The notes: generated by a model not told the origin, from the letters alone. DNA of 64,000 nt from Desulfovibrionaceae bacterium (GCA_029008115.1 JAQXJC010000020.1:1-64000); one strand, 5' to 3'. Counted from the first letter of the stretch, positions 55,168 to 63,804 are shown. Program-made: numbers and translations.

Positions 55168-55547
55168 TACTTCTTCCCCTTGGGCTCAATATGGCAAGTC
55201 CAGCAGTAGGGATACACGCTGTTGGTGATGTGACACTTGTCGCAGAATTCTGCGGGCTGGTTGTGGCACTTCAGGCAGGTGTTCTGGAGGCTGATCTCCC
55301 ATTTCTTGCCATTGGAAGCGACGTAGGTGCGGTTTTCGTTGCGCAGAGCCTGGTCGCGCCATTCGTTGAGCAGCTGCATGTGCTCGGCACGCATGAATGC
55401 CGCGGGCTCGATGCACTCCTTCTCGCCCTGGGGCAGGACGAGCTCGGGCCGCTGGTAGCTGCCGCTGAGCATGCCGGCCCAGAAGGGCGTGGAGAACAGC
55501 GCCACGAAGACGATGATCCCGGCGATCACATACTTGGCGTTATACAT
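55167..55547 (-). CDS. dsrJ: DsrJ, triheme cytochrome c
   Basis: 126 aa. An uncleaved-looking N-terminal helix (YVIAGIIVFVALFSTPFW) anchors it on the periplasmic side. Three heme sites lie close together near the C-terminus: CLKCH, CDKCH and CWTCH. Cys45 in GEKECIEPAAFM is the conserved residue proposed as the unusual His/Cys heme ligand. One-base overlaps (TAATG) with dsrK before and dsrO after. Confidence 0.96.
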   Translation of the reverse strand: MYNAKYVIAGIIVFVALFSTPFWAGMLSGSYQRPELVLPQGEKECIEPAAFMRAEHMQLLNEWRDQALRNENRTYVASNGKKWEISLQNTCLKCHNQPAEFCDKCHITNSVYPYCWTCHIEPKGKK

Positions 55548-57160
55548 TATTCATCCTCCTGCACGCCGGGCAGGTCTTCCTGCCGCAGGTCCATGGTGCG
55601 CTTGCATTCGCCCTTCATGACAAGGGCGTTCGCGACAAGTTCATGCACGCCGCTCACGGTGACGCCCGGAGCCCAGTAGTTGGCCAGCGGGGGCAGGGTG
55701 GCGCGGTCGATGGCGCAGACACAGGCCATGTGGTTGACGCCGTACTTTTCCTGCACGTAGCGCAGGGCATTGCCGCGGGGCATGCCGGAGCGCATGCGCA
55801 GCTCCATGATTTCCTCGGTGTTCAGGCCGGAGCCGGCGCCACAGCAGAAGGTCTGCTCGCGGATGGTCTGCTCGGGCATTTCCACGAAGTTGTTGCACAC
55901 GGCCTTCAGGATGGCGCGCGGCTCTTCCAGCAGGCCCATGGCACGGGCGGGGTTGCAGGAATCGTGGAAGGTGGTGATGATGTGGTCGTTACGGCTGGGA
56001 TCAAGATTCAGCTTGTTATGCTTGATAAGGTCGGCCGTGAACTCCGTGATGTGCACCATCTTGGTGGACAGGGCGTTCTTGAACACCGTGCCCGTGATGG
56101 GGGAGACGGGCGTGCCCATGGTCTCCGGCGCGGGGCCGTTGTAGGTGTCCATGTACTGGTTGATCACGCGCCACATGTGGCCGCATTCGCCGCCCAGAAT
56201 CCACTTGGCGCCGAGGCGGCGTGCTTCGGCGTACATCTTGGCGTTCAGCTTCTTCGCCATGTTGAAGGTGGTGAAGGAGCCGAAGTTCCCACCTTCGGAA
56301 GCGTAGGTGGAGAAGGTGTAGTCTAGGTCCAGCTCGTGGAACAGCATCAGATAGCCCATGAAGGTATAGATGCCGGGGTCCGCGAACACGTCGCCGGAGG
56401 GGGTGATGAACAGAATTTCGTGGCCCTTCTCGTTGAAGGGGGTCTTGGGACGGATGCCGGTGATGGTTTCGCAGTCATCGGCCAGCATTTCCACGATTTC
56501 CACGAAGGAATGGGGCTGGATGCCGAGGTGGTTGCCCGTTACGTTGCAGTTCTTCACAGGGTCCATGATCCAGTGGATGCCCAGGCCCACTTCGTGCAGC
56601 AGTTCACGCACGATGGCCGTGATCTCGGCGGTGTCGATGCCGTAGGGGCAGAACAGGGAGCAGCGGCGGCATTCGGTGCACTGGTAGGCGTAGTAGAAGA
56701 GTTCCTTCACCACTTCCTTGTCCCAGCTGCGGGCGCCGGCGCGCTTGCCGAGGATCTTGCCCAGCTTGGTGTAGTCGCGGCGGTACAGGGAGCGCAGCAG
56801 CTCGGCACGCAGCACGGGCATGTTCTTGGGGTCGTTGGTGCCCAGGAAGAAGTGGCACTTGTCGGCGCAGGCGCCGCAGCGCACACAGATGTCCATGAAC
56901 AGCTTGAGGGAGCGGTGCTTCTGCAGGCGTTCCTCAAAGGCGTCACAGAGGATCTGTTCCCAGTTTTCGGGCAGGTTCCAGTCTTCGGCCGCCGGATCCC
57001 AATCGTGGGGATTGGGCATGTGCAGCAGCTCCATGGTTTCCTTCTTGGCCGGATAGCAGAAGCTGCCCGGCGCAAACTGGGGCTTGATGTCCAGCCAGGG
57101 TTCCGAGGGAAACTCGGGACGGCTGGCGATGAGTTCTTGTGGCGTAGGTAATTTAGCCAT
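55547..57160 (-). CDS. dsrK: DsrK, HdrD-like cytoplasmic iron-sulfur subunit
   Basis: 537 aa. Two [4Fe-4S] sets (CVRCGACADKC and CTECRRCSLFCPYGID) and CCG-type cysteines in HDSCNPARAMG and FCCGAGSG that hold the special cluster of HdrB/HdrD proteins. It is thought to receive electrons from DsrM and reduce the DsrC trisulfide, joining sulfite reduction to membrane energy conservation. Lies 12 bp after dsrM. Confidence 0.97.
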   Translation of the reverse strand: MAKLPTPQELIASRPEFPSEPWLDIKPQFAPGSFCYPAKKETMELLHMPNPHDWDPAAEDWNLPENWEQILCDAFEERLQKHRSLKLFMDICVRCGACADKCHFFLGTNDPKNMPVLRAELLRSLYRRDYTKLGKILGKRAGARSWDKEVVKELFYYAYQCTECRRCSLFCPYGIDTAEITAIVRELLHEVGLGIHWIMDPVKNCNVTGNHLGIQPHSFVEIVEMLADDCETITGIRPKTPFNEKGHEILFITPSGDVFADPGIYTFMGYLMLFHELDLDYTFSTYASEGGNFGSFTTFNMAKKLNAKMYAEARRLGAKWILGGECGHMWRVINQYMDTYNGPAPETMGTPVSPITGTVFKNALSTKMVHITEFTADLIKHNKLNLDPSRNDHIITTFHDSCNPARAMGLLEEPRAILKAVCNNFVEMPEQTIREQTFCCGAGSGLNTEEIMELRMRSGMPRGNALRYVQEKYGVNHMACVCAIDRATLPPLANYWAPGVTVSGVHELVANALVMKGECKRTMDLRQEDLPGVQEDE

Positions 57161-57172
57161 GATGTCAGCTCC

Positions 57173-58195
57173 TTACTCGGCGGCCTTGGAAGAGGGCTGC
57201 TTTTCCAGCGGCAGGCCGGCTTCGGCCATGGCATCGCGGTAAACGTCCTCATATTCGGCATAGGTGAAGTACTGCTTGGGCGGGTTCCATGGGTTCACGT
57301 GGCGCACTTCGCGGGTGTTGGTGGGAAGGTTGCGCGTGGGGCTGAAGAACACGCCAGGCATGTGCATGAGCTTGGAGAAGGGGAAGTACAGCAGCAGCAC
57401 GCTGACAAAGGCCAGATGCATGAAGAAGAGCGGGCTGATGCCGTCGGGGGCCACGGGCGAGAAGTGCACCAGACCCATGATGAAGACCTTGACCTGGGCG
57501 ATGTCGGTCTTATCGAAGTAGCGCATGCAGATACCGCTCAGAACGACGCCCAGGATGAGGAACAGGGGGAAGTAGTCGTTCATCAGGGAGATGTAACGCA
57601 GACGCTGGTTGAACAGACGACGGGCCAGCAGGAAGAGCACGGCCACCAGCAGCAGGCCACCGGTCCAGAAGAAGCGGGGGGCGCCGATCTGCATGATGCC
57701 GTCGATGCTTTCCATGAAGGTCAGCCAGCCGGGCACCGGATCCATGAAGAAACGGAAGTGGCGGATGAAGACCAGCAGGAAGCAGTAATGGAACAGCAGG
57801 GCGAAGAACCACAACCACTTGGAGGAGTAGTAGATGGTGCGGGGGCCCTTGGTCACAGGGTCGAATTCACGCACGTCGGCCGCGGTGTTGCGGAACAGCG
57901 AACGGAAGAAGCAGACTTCCAGGAACATGCGGACGACCACACCGAACTTGGTGTTGGGGCAGTCCCACTTTTCATGTTTGATGAAGTCCAGCGACTTTTC
58001 CTGACCCCCGGTCGTGGGGATGCTGAAAGGCACGGGCGATTTGGCCCAGTAAACCATGCGCCAGATGACGCCCAGGAAGAAGGTGACTACCGCCACATAG
58101 GGCAAAACCACGCCGAACAGGTACGACAGACCAATGGCCGAACCTGCCCAGGCAATGGCCCCGATGAGCGCCACCACCAGCAATGATGCGAACAT
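57173..58195 (-). CDS. dsrM: DsrM, membrane cytochrome b (NarI-like)
   Basis: 340 aa with an extra pair of N-terminal helices, then a NarI/HdrE-like five-helix domain. Candidate heme b His residues are in LLFHYCFLLVFIRHFRF and MGLVHFSPVAP. It takes electrons from menaquinol and hands them to DsrK. The C-terminal tail is cytoplasmic (NTREVRHVNPWNPPKQYF). No strong ribosome site except GGTAGG; 23 bp after the RsbRD gene. Confidence 0.96.
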   Translation of the reverse strand: MFASLLVVALIGAIAWAGSAIGLSYLFGVVLPYVAVVTFFLGVIWRMVYWAKSPVPFSIPTTGGQEKSLDFIKHEKWDCPNTKFGVVVRMFLEVCFFRSLFRNTAADVREFDPVTKGPRTIYYSSKWLWFFALLFHYCFLLVFIRHFRFFMDPVPGWLTFMESIDGIMQIGAPRFFWTGGLLLVAVLFLLARRLFNQRLRYISLMNDYFPLFLILGVVLSGICMRYFDKTDIAQVKVFIMGLVHFSPVAPDGISPLFFMHLAFVSVLLLYFPFSKLMHMPGVFFSPTRNLPTNTREVRHVNPWNPPKQYFTYAEYEDVYRDAMAEAGLPLEKQPSSKAAE

Positions 58196-58218
58196 TCCCT
58201 ACCTCGCTTCGAAGAGTG

Positions 58219-58746
58219 TTAGCTTTTGCCCGAAACCGGGCTGCCATCCACCGATTGCGCCCAGCGCACCAGCTGGGCATGCTGATTGCGTATTTCGGCG
58301 ATGCGCGTTTCCGCCAGGGTCTCGCGCGCGGCCGAATACAAATCGAAGGCCAGCAGCGTGACGCTGTCCAGCCGAGATTCCGCGTCCAGATACTCCGCCA
58401 GATCTTCCTTCTCCCGGCACAGGGGAAGGATGTGTTCGCGCAGCAGGGGCTTCATGAGGAAGAAGACCCCCAGGCCCTGACTGGGCGTATACTGCTGCAC
58501 GGCACGCAGCCGCACGAAGCGGTCCAGGGCGTGCTTGATCTTTTGCGGCGTCACATGTTCGCCGGCGATCACGTCGTAGATGAGGCCGGCGGCTTCCTTG
58601 GTCATATCCCCCACCGGATTGGTGAAAGGATCGTTCTTTGTGCGCAAAAAGCCAGTCGTTTGAAGGGGATAGGTCGAATAGACCGCATTGATCCACCCCT
58701 CGACGATGACAGCGCGCTGCTCACGGAAAATTTTTTGTACGTTCAT
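58219..58746 (-). CDS. RsbRD N-terminal domain protein, leader gene of the dsrMKJOP operon
   Basis: 175-residue all-helical protein. The start FREQRAVIVEGWINAVYST and the FLMKPLLREHILPL segment are typical of the RsbRD/globin-sensor-like N-terminal domain. No second domain. A gene of this type precedes dsrM in Desulfovibrio (from memory), suggesting a regulatory or assembly role for the Dsr complex. Transcription begins just upstream. Confidence 0.87.
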   Translation of the reverse strand: MNVQKIFREQRAVIVEGWINAVYSTYPLQTTGFLRTKNDPFTNPVGDMTKEAAGLIYDVIAGEHVTPQKIKHALDRFVRLRAVQQYTPSQGLGVFFLMKPLLREHILPLCREKEDLAEYLDAESRLDSVTLLAFDLYSAARETLAETRIAEIRNQHAQLVRWAQSVDGSPVSGKS

Positions 58747-58779
58747 GGCAGTACTTTGGCAAAAGGGTAAACGGGCATT

Positions 58780-58808
58780 CCTATAAAGTGCCCGGCTTTT
58801 CTCGTCAA
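58780..58808 (-). promoter_or_regulatory. Promoter of the dsrMKJOP operon, with inverted repeat
   Basis: On the minus strand: TTGACG (58803-58808), a 17-base spacer, TATAGG (58780-58785). The inverted repeat CGGGCA/TGCCCG (58772-58794) spans the -10 box and probable start site; it may be an operator, or part of the terminator of the gene upstream, as a TTT follows. Confidence 0.65.
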
Positions 58809-58833
58809 GTTTTTCATCGTCCGGCGACGGCGG

Positions 58834-59811
58834 CTACGGGCAGGGCGCAGGGCCGCCGCACTGTCCGGCCACCTGGGGTTCCAGGGGCAGGACGGCGTCC
58901 GGTAACGTCTGGCCACCGGCCGGTGAAAATTCGATGACCGGCTCCTGTGCACGGGCAGGGGCCGGAGGCTGGGCCTGTTTTTTGAGCATGGCCGGCAGGC
59001 CGTGATACTCGAAAAACGGTACCGTACGGGAACCGGCATTGAAAATATGGGCCCGGTTGCGCTGCAGGCGCAGGCGCAGGCCCCACTGCCCCGGATGCAG
59101 GAACGCCCAGGGGCCCGGCTCCTCCACGTTCTGGCAGGCGGCCACGGCTTCCTTGAGGGTCTTGCCTTCTTCCAGCAGGAGCAGCATGCGCTCCACGCGG
59201 GCCACATCGGCATCGTTCTCCGCCACCGGACAGAAAGCAACGTCCACGCTGCCCGACAGGATGCCGATGCCTTCGCGGCAGGCCGAGCAGGACGGCGAGA
59301 AGAACATGCGCACCGTGGCCTGGTCGGAGTTCTCGCTGATGCTCCAGACCTCGCCCTGCATGCGCACTACCTGGCCCGCATTGACCACGAACAGCACCAG
59401 CCAGGCGCAAAGCAGGAGCGAACGTTCCTGCGGGCGTCTGTCGTCCCGGTGCAGCGCACGGCGGAAGAGCCAGTAGGTCAGGGCAAAAAAACAGGCCACT
59501 ACCAGGCAGCTGACACAGGGGGAGGTCAGCGCCATGAGCAGCAGCAGACAAATATCGCCCAGCAGGGTCAGTCCCGCCAGGAAGTGCCCCGCCGGGACAG
59601 CGCCCAGCAGCGCAAGGCAGGCCAGCACGCCAAAAGCGGCCGTGCCGATCCACCACATGGAGAGACCGCCGATGACAAGGTCCTGGTACAGAGAGCAGCC
59701 CGCAGTGACGCAAAAGGCCACTTCGTTGCCCAATGCCGTCCAGATGCAGAAGAGCATACCCAGAAGGGCGGCCGCCAGTGCGCCGCCGGAGATGCCGTAG
59801 TCCTGTTTCAT
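58834..59811 (-). CDS. VKOR-like membrane thiol oxidoreductase with thioredoxin-like domain
   Basis: 325 aa. Four to five membrane helices with VKOR-type cysteines: Cys34/Cys39 in the first loop (FCVTAGCSLYQD) and the CxxC at 99-102 (SPCVSCLV). A thioredoxin-like domain follows with FFSPSCSACREG (Cys175/178). This layout oxidises periplasmic thiols and passes electrons to quinone, making disulfides in secreted proteins. The C-terminal 60 residues are proline-rich with two more Cys. Start after AAGGAGAG; an own promoter lies upstream. Confidence 0.82.
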   Translation of the reverse strand: MKQDYGISGGALAAALLGMLFCIWTALGNEVAFCVTAGCSLYQDLVIGGLSMWWIGTAAFGVLACLALLGAVPAGHFLAGLTLLGDICLLLLMALTSPCVSCLVVACFFALTYWLFRRALHRDDRRPQERSLLLCAWLVLFVVNAGQVVRMQGEVWSISENSDQATVRMFFSPSCSACREGIGILSGSVDVAFCPVAENDADVARVERMLLLLEEGKTLKEAVAACQNVEEPGPWAFLHPGQWGLRLRLQRNRAHIFNAGSRTVPFFEYHGLPAMLKKQAQPPAPARAQEPVIEFSPAGGQTLPDAVLPLEPQVAGQCGGPAPCP

Positions 59812-59860
59812 GGCTCTCCTTGGTAAAGGAACTACGTCCGGCAGATGCAGACGCACACCC

Positions 59861-59906
59861 TGTATACTCCATAATCCCGGACAGGTAAAGGCATCTTGTC
59901 ATGCCT
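59861..59906 (-). promoter_or_regulatory. Promoter of the VKOR-like gene with dyad
   Basis: Minus strand TTTACC (59884-59889), 17-base spacer, TATACA (59861-59866). The dyad AGGCAT-N6-ATGCCT (59889-59906) begins at the edge of the -35 box and may be an operator. Confidence 0.6.
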
Positions 59907-60215
59907 GCCGGGAGTTGCGTTGTGTAATATGGCCATGATCTGGGCAAAGGGAAAAAATGGCTGTCTTGTTTCGGAAACAAACAGAGCTGACAAGGATATC
60001 CTTATGTAAGGAAAAGAGGAAAAAAGAAAAATTTTTTTCCATTGCTGAGCAAGAGAGCCAAGTTGCAGTCATGACGCTTTCCTAAAAAAAGAACTGCATC
60101 ATGGTGCGGGCGGCCTTCCTCGCAAGTCTTGCCTGATAAAGAACGGCCGTTGCATGAGGGAACATTGTGATTCCGTGCACGATGCCGGAAATACGAAAAG
60201 GCGGGCAGGCAGGGC

Positions 60216-60245
60216 AAAAAAAGGGGCGCCCCCGAAGGGGCGCCC
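60216..60245 (-). terminator. Rho-independent terminator of sat copy 2
   Basis: Minus strand: a perfect 9-bp stem GGGCGCCCC with a TTCG tetraloop, followed by seven T residues. Confidence 0.93.
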
Positions 60246-60280
60246 GCTATCAGGATTTCGCTGGGAAAACCCGGCGATGC

Positions 60281-61552
60281 TTACATGGTGGAACCGGAAG
60301 CAGCGCGCTGCATCTTGATTTCGACCTTTTCGGTCAGGCCGGAGTAGTATTCGCGCAGGATGGCGAGCACTTCTTCACGACCGAAATGATCCGGCACTTC
60401 AGCGCCTTCGGACAGCATCTTACGCAGCTTGGTACCGGACAGGATGACGCGGTCTTCCTTGCTGTGGGGGCAGGTACGCATGGAGGCCATGCCGTCGCAC
60501 TTCTTGCAGTAGAAGGTCCAGTCGATCTTCATGGGTTCGCAGAGCAGGCGCTTGCCTTCTTCGGCGGGAGTGGGGATCTTGTCGAAGATTTCCTGGGCTT
60601 CGAACATGCCGTAGAAGTCGCCCACACCGGCGTGGTCGCGGCCCACCAGCTGACGGTTGATACCGTAGTTCTGGCGGAAGGTGGCGTGCAGCAGGGCTTC
60701 ACGAGGACCGGCGTAACGCATGTCCAGAGGATAGCCGGCCTGGATCACATGCTCGGGCACGAAGTACTTCTGCACCAGGGTGTCGATGCATTTCACGCGG
60801 ACTTCGGCCGGGATGTCACCGGGTTTCAGGGCGCCCACCAGGGAGTGGATCACAACGCCGTCGCACACTTCCACGCCCAGCTTGGCCAGGTATTCGTGAG
60901 AGCGGTGCATGGGGTTACGCAGCTGCAGGGCGGCCACGTTCTTCCAGCCGCGTTCGTCCATCTTGGCACGCAGCTGAGCGGGGGTCATGTACACGCCGGG
61001 GAACTTTTCGGGGAATTCACCCTGGGACAGGACTTTCACGGGGCCGCCGATGTTGTATTCTTTCTGGCCCAGGACCATCTTCACGCCGGGATGGTCATTG
61101 GGGGCCACTTCCCAGAACTTTTCGGAGTCAGGACCGCAGCCCTTGAACACCAGTTCGCATTCCCACTTCTTGTCGGCTTCGGTCATTTCGTAGATGTCTT
61201 CCACCTTCATGGTGGCCATCACCTGACCCTTGCGGACCAGGGCGACTTCTTCGCCGACCTTCAGGGCCTTGGCGTCGTCAGCGGACACGTCCAGGGTCAC
61301 CGGCACGGGCCAGAAGGTACCGTCGGACAGCAGCATCTTTTCGCACACGCTCTTCCAGTCGGCCTTGTTCATGAAGCCGTTCAGGGGAGAGAAGCCACCG
61401 ATGCCCATCATGATCAGGTCGCCCTTGGCGCGAGAGGAGATCTCAATCTGCTTCAGGCCGGCAGCCTTTTTCAGTTCTTCTTCCAACGCCGCGCCTTCCA
61501 GAAGACAACACACCAGGCCCTTGCCGCCATGAGGGGGTACCAGTTTGGACAT
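60281..61552 (-). CDS. sat: Sulfate adenylyltransferase (ATP sulfurylase), copy 2
   Basis: 423 aa, the same length as copy 1. All catalytic and zinc motifs are kept ([38 protein letters not shown]), so both copies should be active. Differences gather in surface stretches such as residues 21-32 and 91-102 and in the segment before LLCEPMK. Start [13 protein letters not shown] after GGAGGA. The promoter block equals that of copy 1. This copy lies 2.1 kb from dsrMKJOP and on the same strand. Confidence 0.98.
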   Translation of the reverse strand: MSKLVPPHGGKGLVCCLLEGAALEEELKKAAGLKQIEISSRAKGDLIMMGIGGFSPLNGFMNKADWKSVCEKMLLSDGTFWPVPVTLDVSADDAKALKVGEEVALVRKGQVMATMKVEDIYEMTEADKKWECELVFKGCGPDSEKFWEVAPNDHPGVKMVLGQKEYNIGGPVKVLSQGEFPEKFPGVYMTPAQLRAKMDERGWKNVAALQLRNPMHRSHEYLAKLGVEVCDGVVIHSLVGALKPGDIPAEVRVKCIDTLVQKYFVPEHVIQAGYPLDMRYAGPREALLHATFRQNYGINRQLVGRDHAGVGDFYGMFEAQEIFDKIPTPAEEGKRLLCEPMKIDWTFYCKKCDGMASMRTCPHSKEDRVILSGTKLRKMLSEGAEVPDHFGREEVLAILREYYSGLTEKVEIKMQRAASGSTM

Positions 61553-61627
61553 TGAGAAATCCTCCATTTGATTTGTTGCTATACCGTTGCGCAAGTGGCG
61601 CATCCGTAACGTCTCTTTGTGAGTTAC

Positions 61628-61673
61628 ATCTTGTGAATAATCTAACAAAAAGTCAACCACCTTTCCGAATTTT
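61628..61673 (-). promoter_or_regulatory. Promoter of sat copy 2 with A-tract
   Basis: Minus strand: AAAATTC, ten bases, TTGACT (61651-61656), 17-base spacer, CAAGAT (61628-61633). Same elements and spacing as at sat copy 1, while the ten-base gap differs, which points to selection on the elements. Confidence 0.78.
61631..61648 (-). promoter_or_regulatory. Rex-like operator of sat copy 2
   Basis: Read on the plus strand, TTGTGAATAATCTAACAA: one perfect TTGTGAA half-site and an AACAA end. It lies between -35 and -10, at the same place as in sat copy 1. Confidence 0.72.
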
Positions 61674-61994
61674 TCACGGAAACGACACGAAAAAGACGTA
61701 GCGGAAAACGGCTATCACATTGATTTACAACACAAAGAGTGCGAGAAAAATTTTATTGTGAAAATTGACGCGCACTCGGGCCCCATACCGTCCCGGCTGG
61801 CAGATCCCGGCACGATCATGGCCGGGGCTCCTGCCGGAGTTTGGGAGGAACATAGCATGGCCGCCAAAGCATGAAAAGGGGGCCTGCGGGCCTGCTGCTG
61901 TATCCTTTTCCCAGCCGTGCGGAAAACAAGGACAAATTCTTGCTGCCTCGTGCGCCCGCACACGGGGCGGGCGCCGTCCCGCCCCGCCGGACGC

Positions 61995-62026
61995 AAAAAA
62001 GGCCCGGCACCACAAGGTGCCGGGCC
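61995..62026 (-). terminator. Rho-independent terminator of the peroxidase gene
   Basis: Minus strand: a perfect 11-bp stem (GGCCCGGCACC) with loop TTGT and six T residues. Confidence 0.93.
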
Positions 62027-62060
62027 GGGGATGCTGCGGGTCGTATCCGGTCAGGTCAGT

Positions 62061-63422
62061 TTAGCGGGCCACGGCCTCGCCCTGCACGGGACGGCCTTCA
62101 TGCTGGCCGGTCAGGGTGCGCAGGAAGCCCACGATGAGGGCGCGGTCCTTCTGGGGCACGTCCAGGCCGGAGCAGTAGATGCCCATGATGCGCACGGCTT
62201 CGTCCAGAGTGGTCACGGTGCCGTCGTGCAGATAGGGATGGGTCAGCTCCACGTTGCGCAGGTTGGGCACCTTGAAGCGGTGCATGTCCTCTTCCTTGCC
62301 GCTGGCGTTGAAGCGGCCCTTGTCGGAACCCAGGGGCTTGCCGCCGCGGTCGGCGAAGTAGTCCTTCTTGAGGTCCAGATATTCGTAGGACTGGCCGCCC
62401 ATGCTCTTGCCCACGTGGCAGGAGGCGCAGCGGTAGGCCTTGAAGCGCTCGTAGCCTTCCACTTCGGCGGCGGTCAGGGCGCTCTTGTCGCCGCGCAGCC
62501 AGCGGTCGAAGCGGCTGTCGGGCGAGATGAGGGTCTTTTCGTATTCGGCGATGGCGTTCGTGATGTTCTTGCCGGACCAGCCGTCAGGATAGACGGCGCG
62601 GAACTTGGCGGTCAGTTCGGCATCGGCGGCCAGACGGGCCACGATCTCGTCCCAGTCCTTGCTGCCCATCTCGATGGGGTTCAGCGGCGGGCCACCGGCC
62701 TGTTCCTGCAGGTCGGCAGCGCGGCCGTCCCAGAACTGCACGAAGTTGAACACGGCATTGAAGGTGGTGGGGGCGTTCACATCGCCCAGCTGCTTGCGGA
62801 TGCCTTCGGAGAAGCGGGCGTTGTCCGTGCCGGCCTTGTCCATGGCATGGCAGGTGGCGCAGGCCACGGTGCTGTCGGCGGAGAGGCGGGCATCGTTGAA
62901 CAGGGTCTTGCCCAGGGCCACCTTGGCCTCGTCCATGGGCAGACGGTGGGGGATGGGCTGGATGGGCTCGTTGGCATGCTCGGGAGCGGCGTCCGTGGCG
63001 TAGTGGGCCTTGCGGGTCTGGGCCACCCAGGTCAGGATGTCCTTCTTGTCCTGGTCGGACAGGCGGCTGCCCCAGTGCACCACGGCGAACTTGGCGGGCG
63101 GCATGGTGTCATTGAGGATGACCCATTCCATCTTGGCCAGCACGGTCTCGCCCACGGGGCGATCCTTGCGCTGCACCAGCTCCTGGTTGAGATCCATGGC
63201 GCGGATGCCGTCCCTGTAGTCTTTTTCGATGATGGCGCTGATGCCGGGGACCTTGGCATAGAACGGCAGGTCATAGCCGCGGGAGTGACAGGCCATGCAC
63301 TTGTCCTGCACGATGCCAGAGACACTGGCGAACTTGTGCTTCACATCGTCCAGCCCCTGCGCCATGGCAGGGGTACAGGCCAGCAGCACGAGGGCCGCGG
63401 AAGCCAGCAGTTTTTCCTTCAT
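62061..63422 (-). CDS. Triheme cytochrome c peroxidase
   Basis: 453 aa. Signal peptide cut near AMA-QG; LLAC at residues 13-16 could alternatively act as a lipobox. An N-terminal heme-binding domain (CMACH at 42-46, then GISAIIEKDYRDGIRAMDLN) precedes the usual diheme peroxidase with CATCH and CASCH. The extra heme places it with YhjA-type quinol peroxidases rather than soluble diheme CcpA. It reduces H2O2 to water in the periplasm, protecting an anaerobe from oxidative stress. Ribosome site AGGAGGA. A PerR/Fur-like box lies upstream. Confidence 0.93.
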   Translation of the reverse strand: MKEKLLASAALVLLACTPAMAQGLDDVKHKFASVSGIVQDKCMACHSRGYDLPFYAKVPGISAIIEKDYRDGIRAMDLNQELVQRKDRPVGETVLAKMEWVILNDTMPPAKFAVVHWGSRLSDQDKKDILTWVAQTRKAHYATDAAPEHANEPIQPIPHRLPMDEAKVALGKTLFNDARLSADSTVACATCHAMDKAGTDNARFSEGIRKQLGDVNAPTTFNAVFNFVQFWDGRAADLQEQAGGPPLNPIEMGSKDWDEIVARLAADAELTAKFRAVYPDGWSGKNITNAIAEYEKTLISPDSRFDRWLRGDKSALTAAEVEGYERFKAYRCASCHVGKSMGGQSYEYLDLKKDYFADRGGKPLGSDKGRFNASGKEEDMHRFKVPNLRNVELTHPYLHDGTVTTLDEAVRIMGIYCSGLDVPQKDRALIVGFLRTLTGQHEGRPVQGEAVAR

Positions 63423-63594
63423 ATCGTCCTCCTTGGGGGGCGATGCCGGGTCGGCATCACGGGGTTTGCCGGTGGCAGCAGGAGCTTTTTTTCACAAGTA
63501 TTGCCGGAAGTCAACAGGAATTTTTACTATTAGATGGATAAGTTGTTATTTTCTGCATATTTTTTATGAAAGATTTTTGACTGTTCGTGCTGAT

Positions 63595-63609
63595 GGATAA
63601 TTATTCCAA
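63595..63609 (-). promoter_or_regulatory. PerR/Fur-like box upstream of the peroxidase
   Basis: GGATAATTATTCCAA contains the core ATAATTATT and matches the PerR consensus TTATAATNATTATAA at 11 of 14 defined positions. It lies about 170 bases before the ATG. Confidence 0.45.
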
Positions 63610-63740
63610 TTAGATAACTAATATTTTGCCATGGCCGTCTGCCCCGCCTGTCCCGCGTGCTCCGGAAAGGCCGCCTGCAGGGGATCCCGGCAAAAAAAGG
63701 GGGGAACAGGGGCTGTCCGGGCCTGGCGGTCGCCGGACAC

Positions 63741-63777
63741 AAAAAAAGCAGGGCGCTCCCCGTGAGGAACGCCCTGC
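63741..63777 (-). terminator. Rho-independent terminator of ssb
   Basis: Minus strand: GCAGGGCG arms around a 14-base loop, followed by seven T residues, 28 bases past the ssb stop. Confidence 0.88.
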
Positions 63778-63804
63778 CATATGCTCCAGATGCGGCATCC
63801 GTGC

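Larger units (their letters stand above)
59812..60280. other. Intergenic region between the VKOR-like gene and sat copy 2 (469 bp)
   Basis: No gene is supported. Contents: the VKOR promoter (59861-59889) with a dyad, an A-rich stretch (about 60005-60040), two clean palindromes (TTGTTTCGGAAACAA at 59966-59980; AAGGATATCCTT at 59992-60003) and the sat terminator. Base composition is more A/T-rich than the flanks. Confidence 0.6.
61553..62060. other. Intergenic region upstream of sat copy 2 (508 bp)
   Basis: Holds the sat leader and promoter (61628-61673), an A/T-rich upstream block (about 61690-61765), then about 220 bp without recognisable content, and the terminator of the peroxidase gene. 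No supported gene. Confidence 0.6.
63423..63804. other. Regulatory region upstream of the peroxidase gene (382 bp)
   Basis: An A/T-rich block (about 63480-63635) stands out in this GC-rich window and must contain the peroxidase promoter, though no single -35/-10 pair is convincing. It includes a PerR/Fur-like site. The right end holds the ssb terminator. No gene seen. Confidence 0.6.

Noticed and set aside
61690-61990. Small gene or RNA upstream of sat copy 2
   Set aside because: No open frame with a ribosome site beyond a five-codon one, and no promoter-terminator pair enclosing a stable fold.
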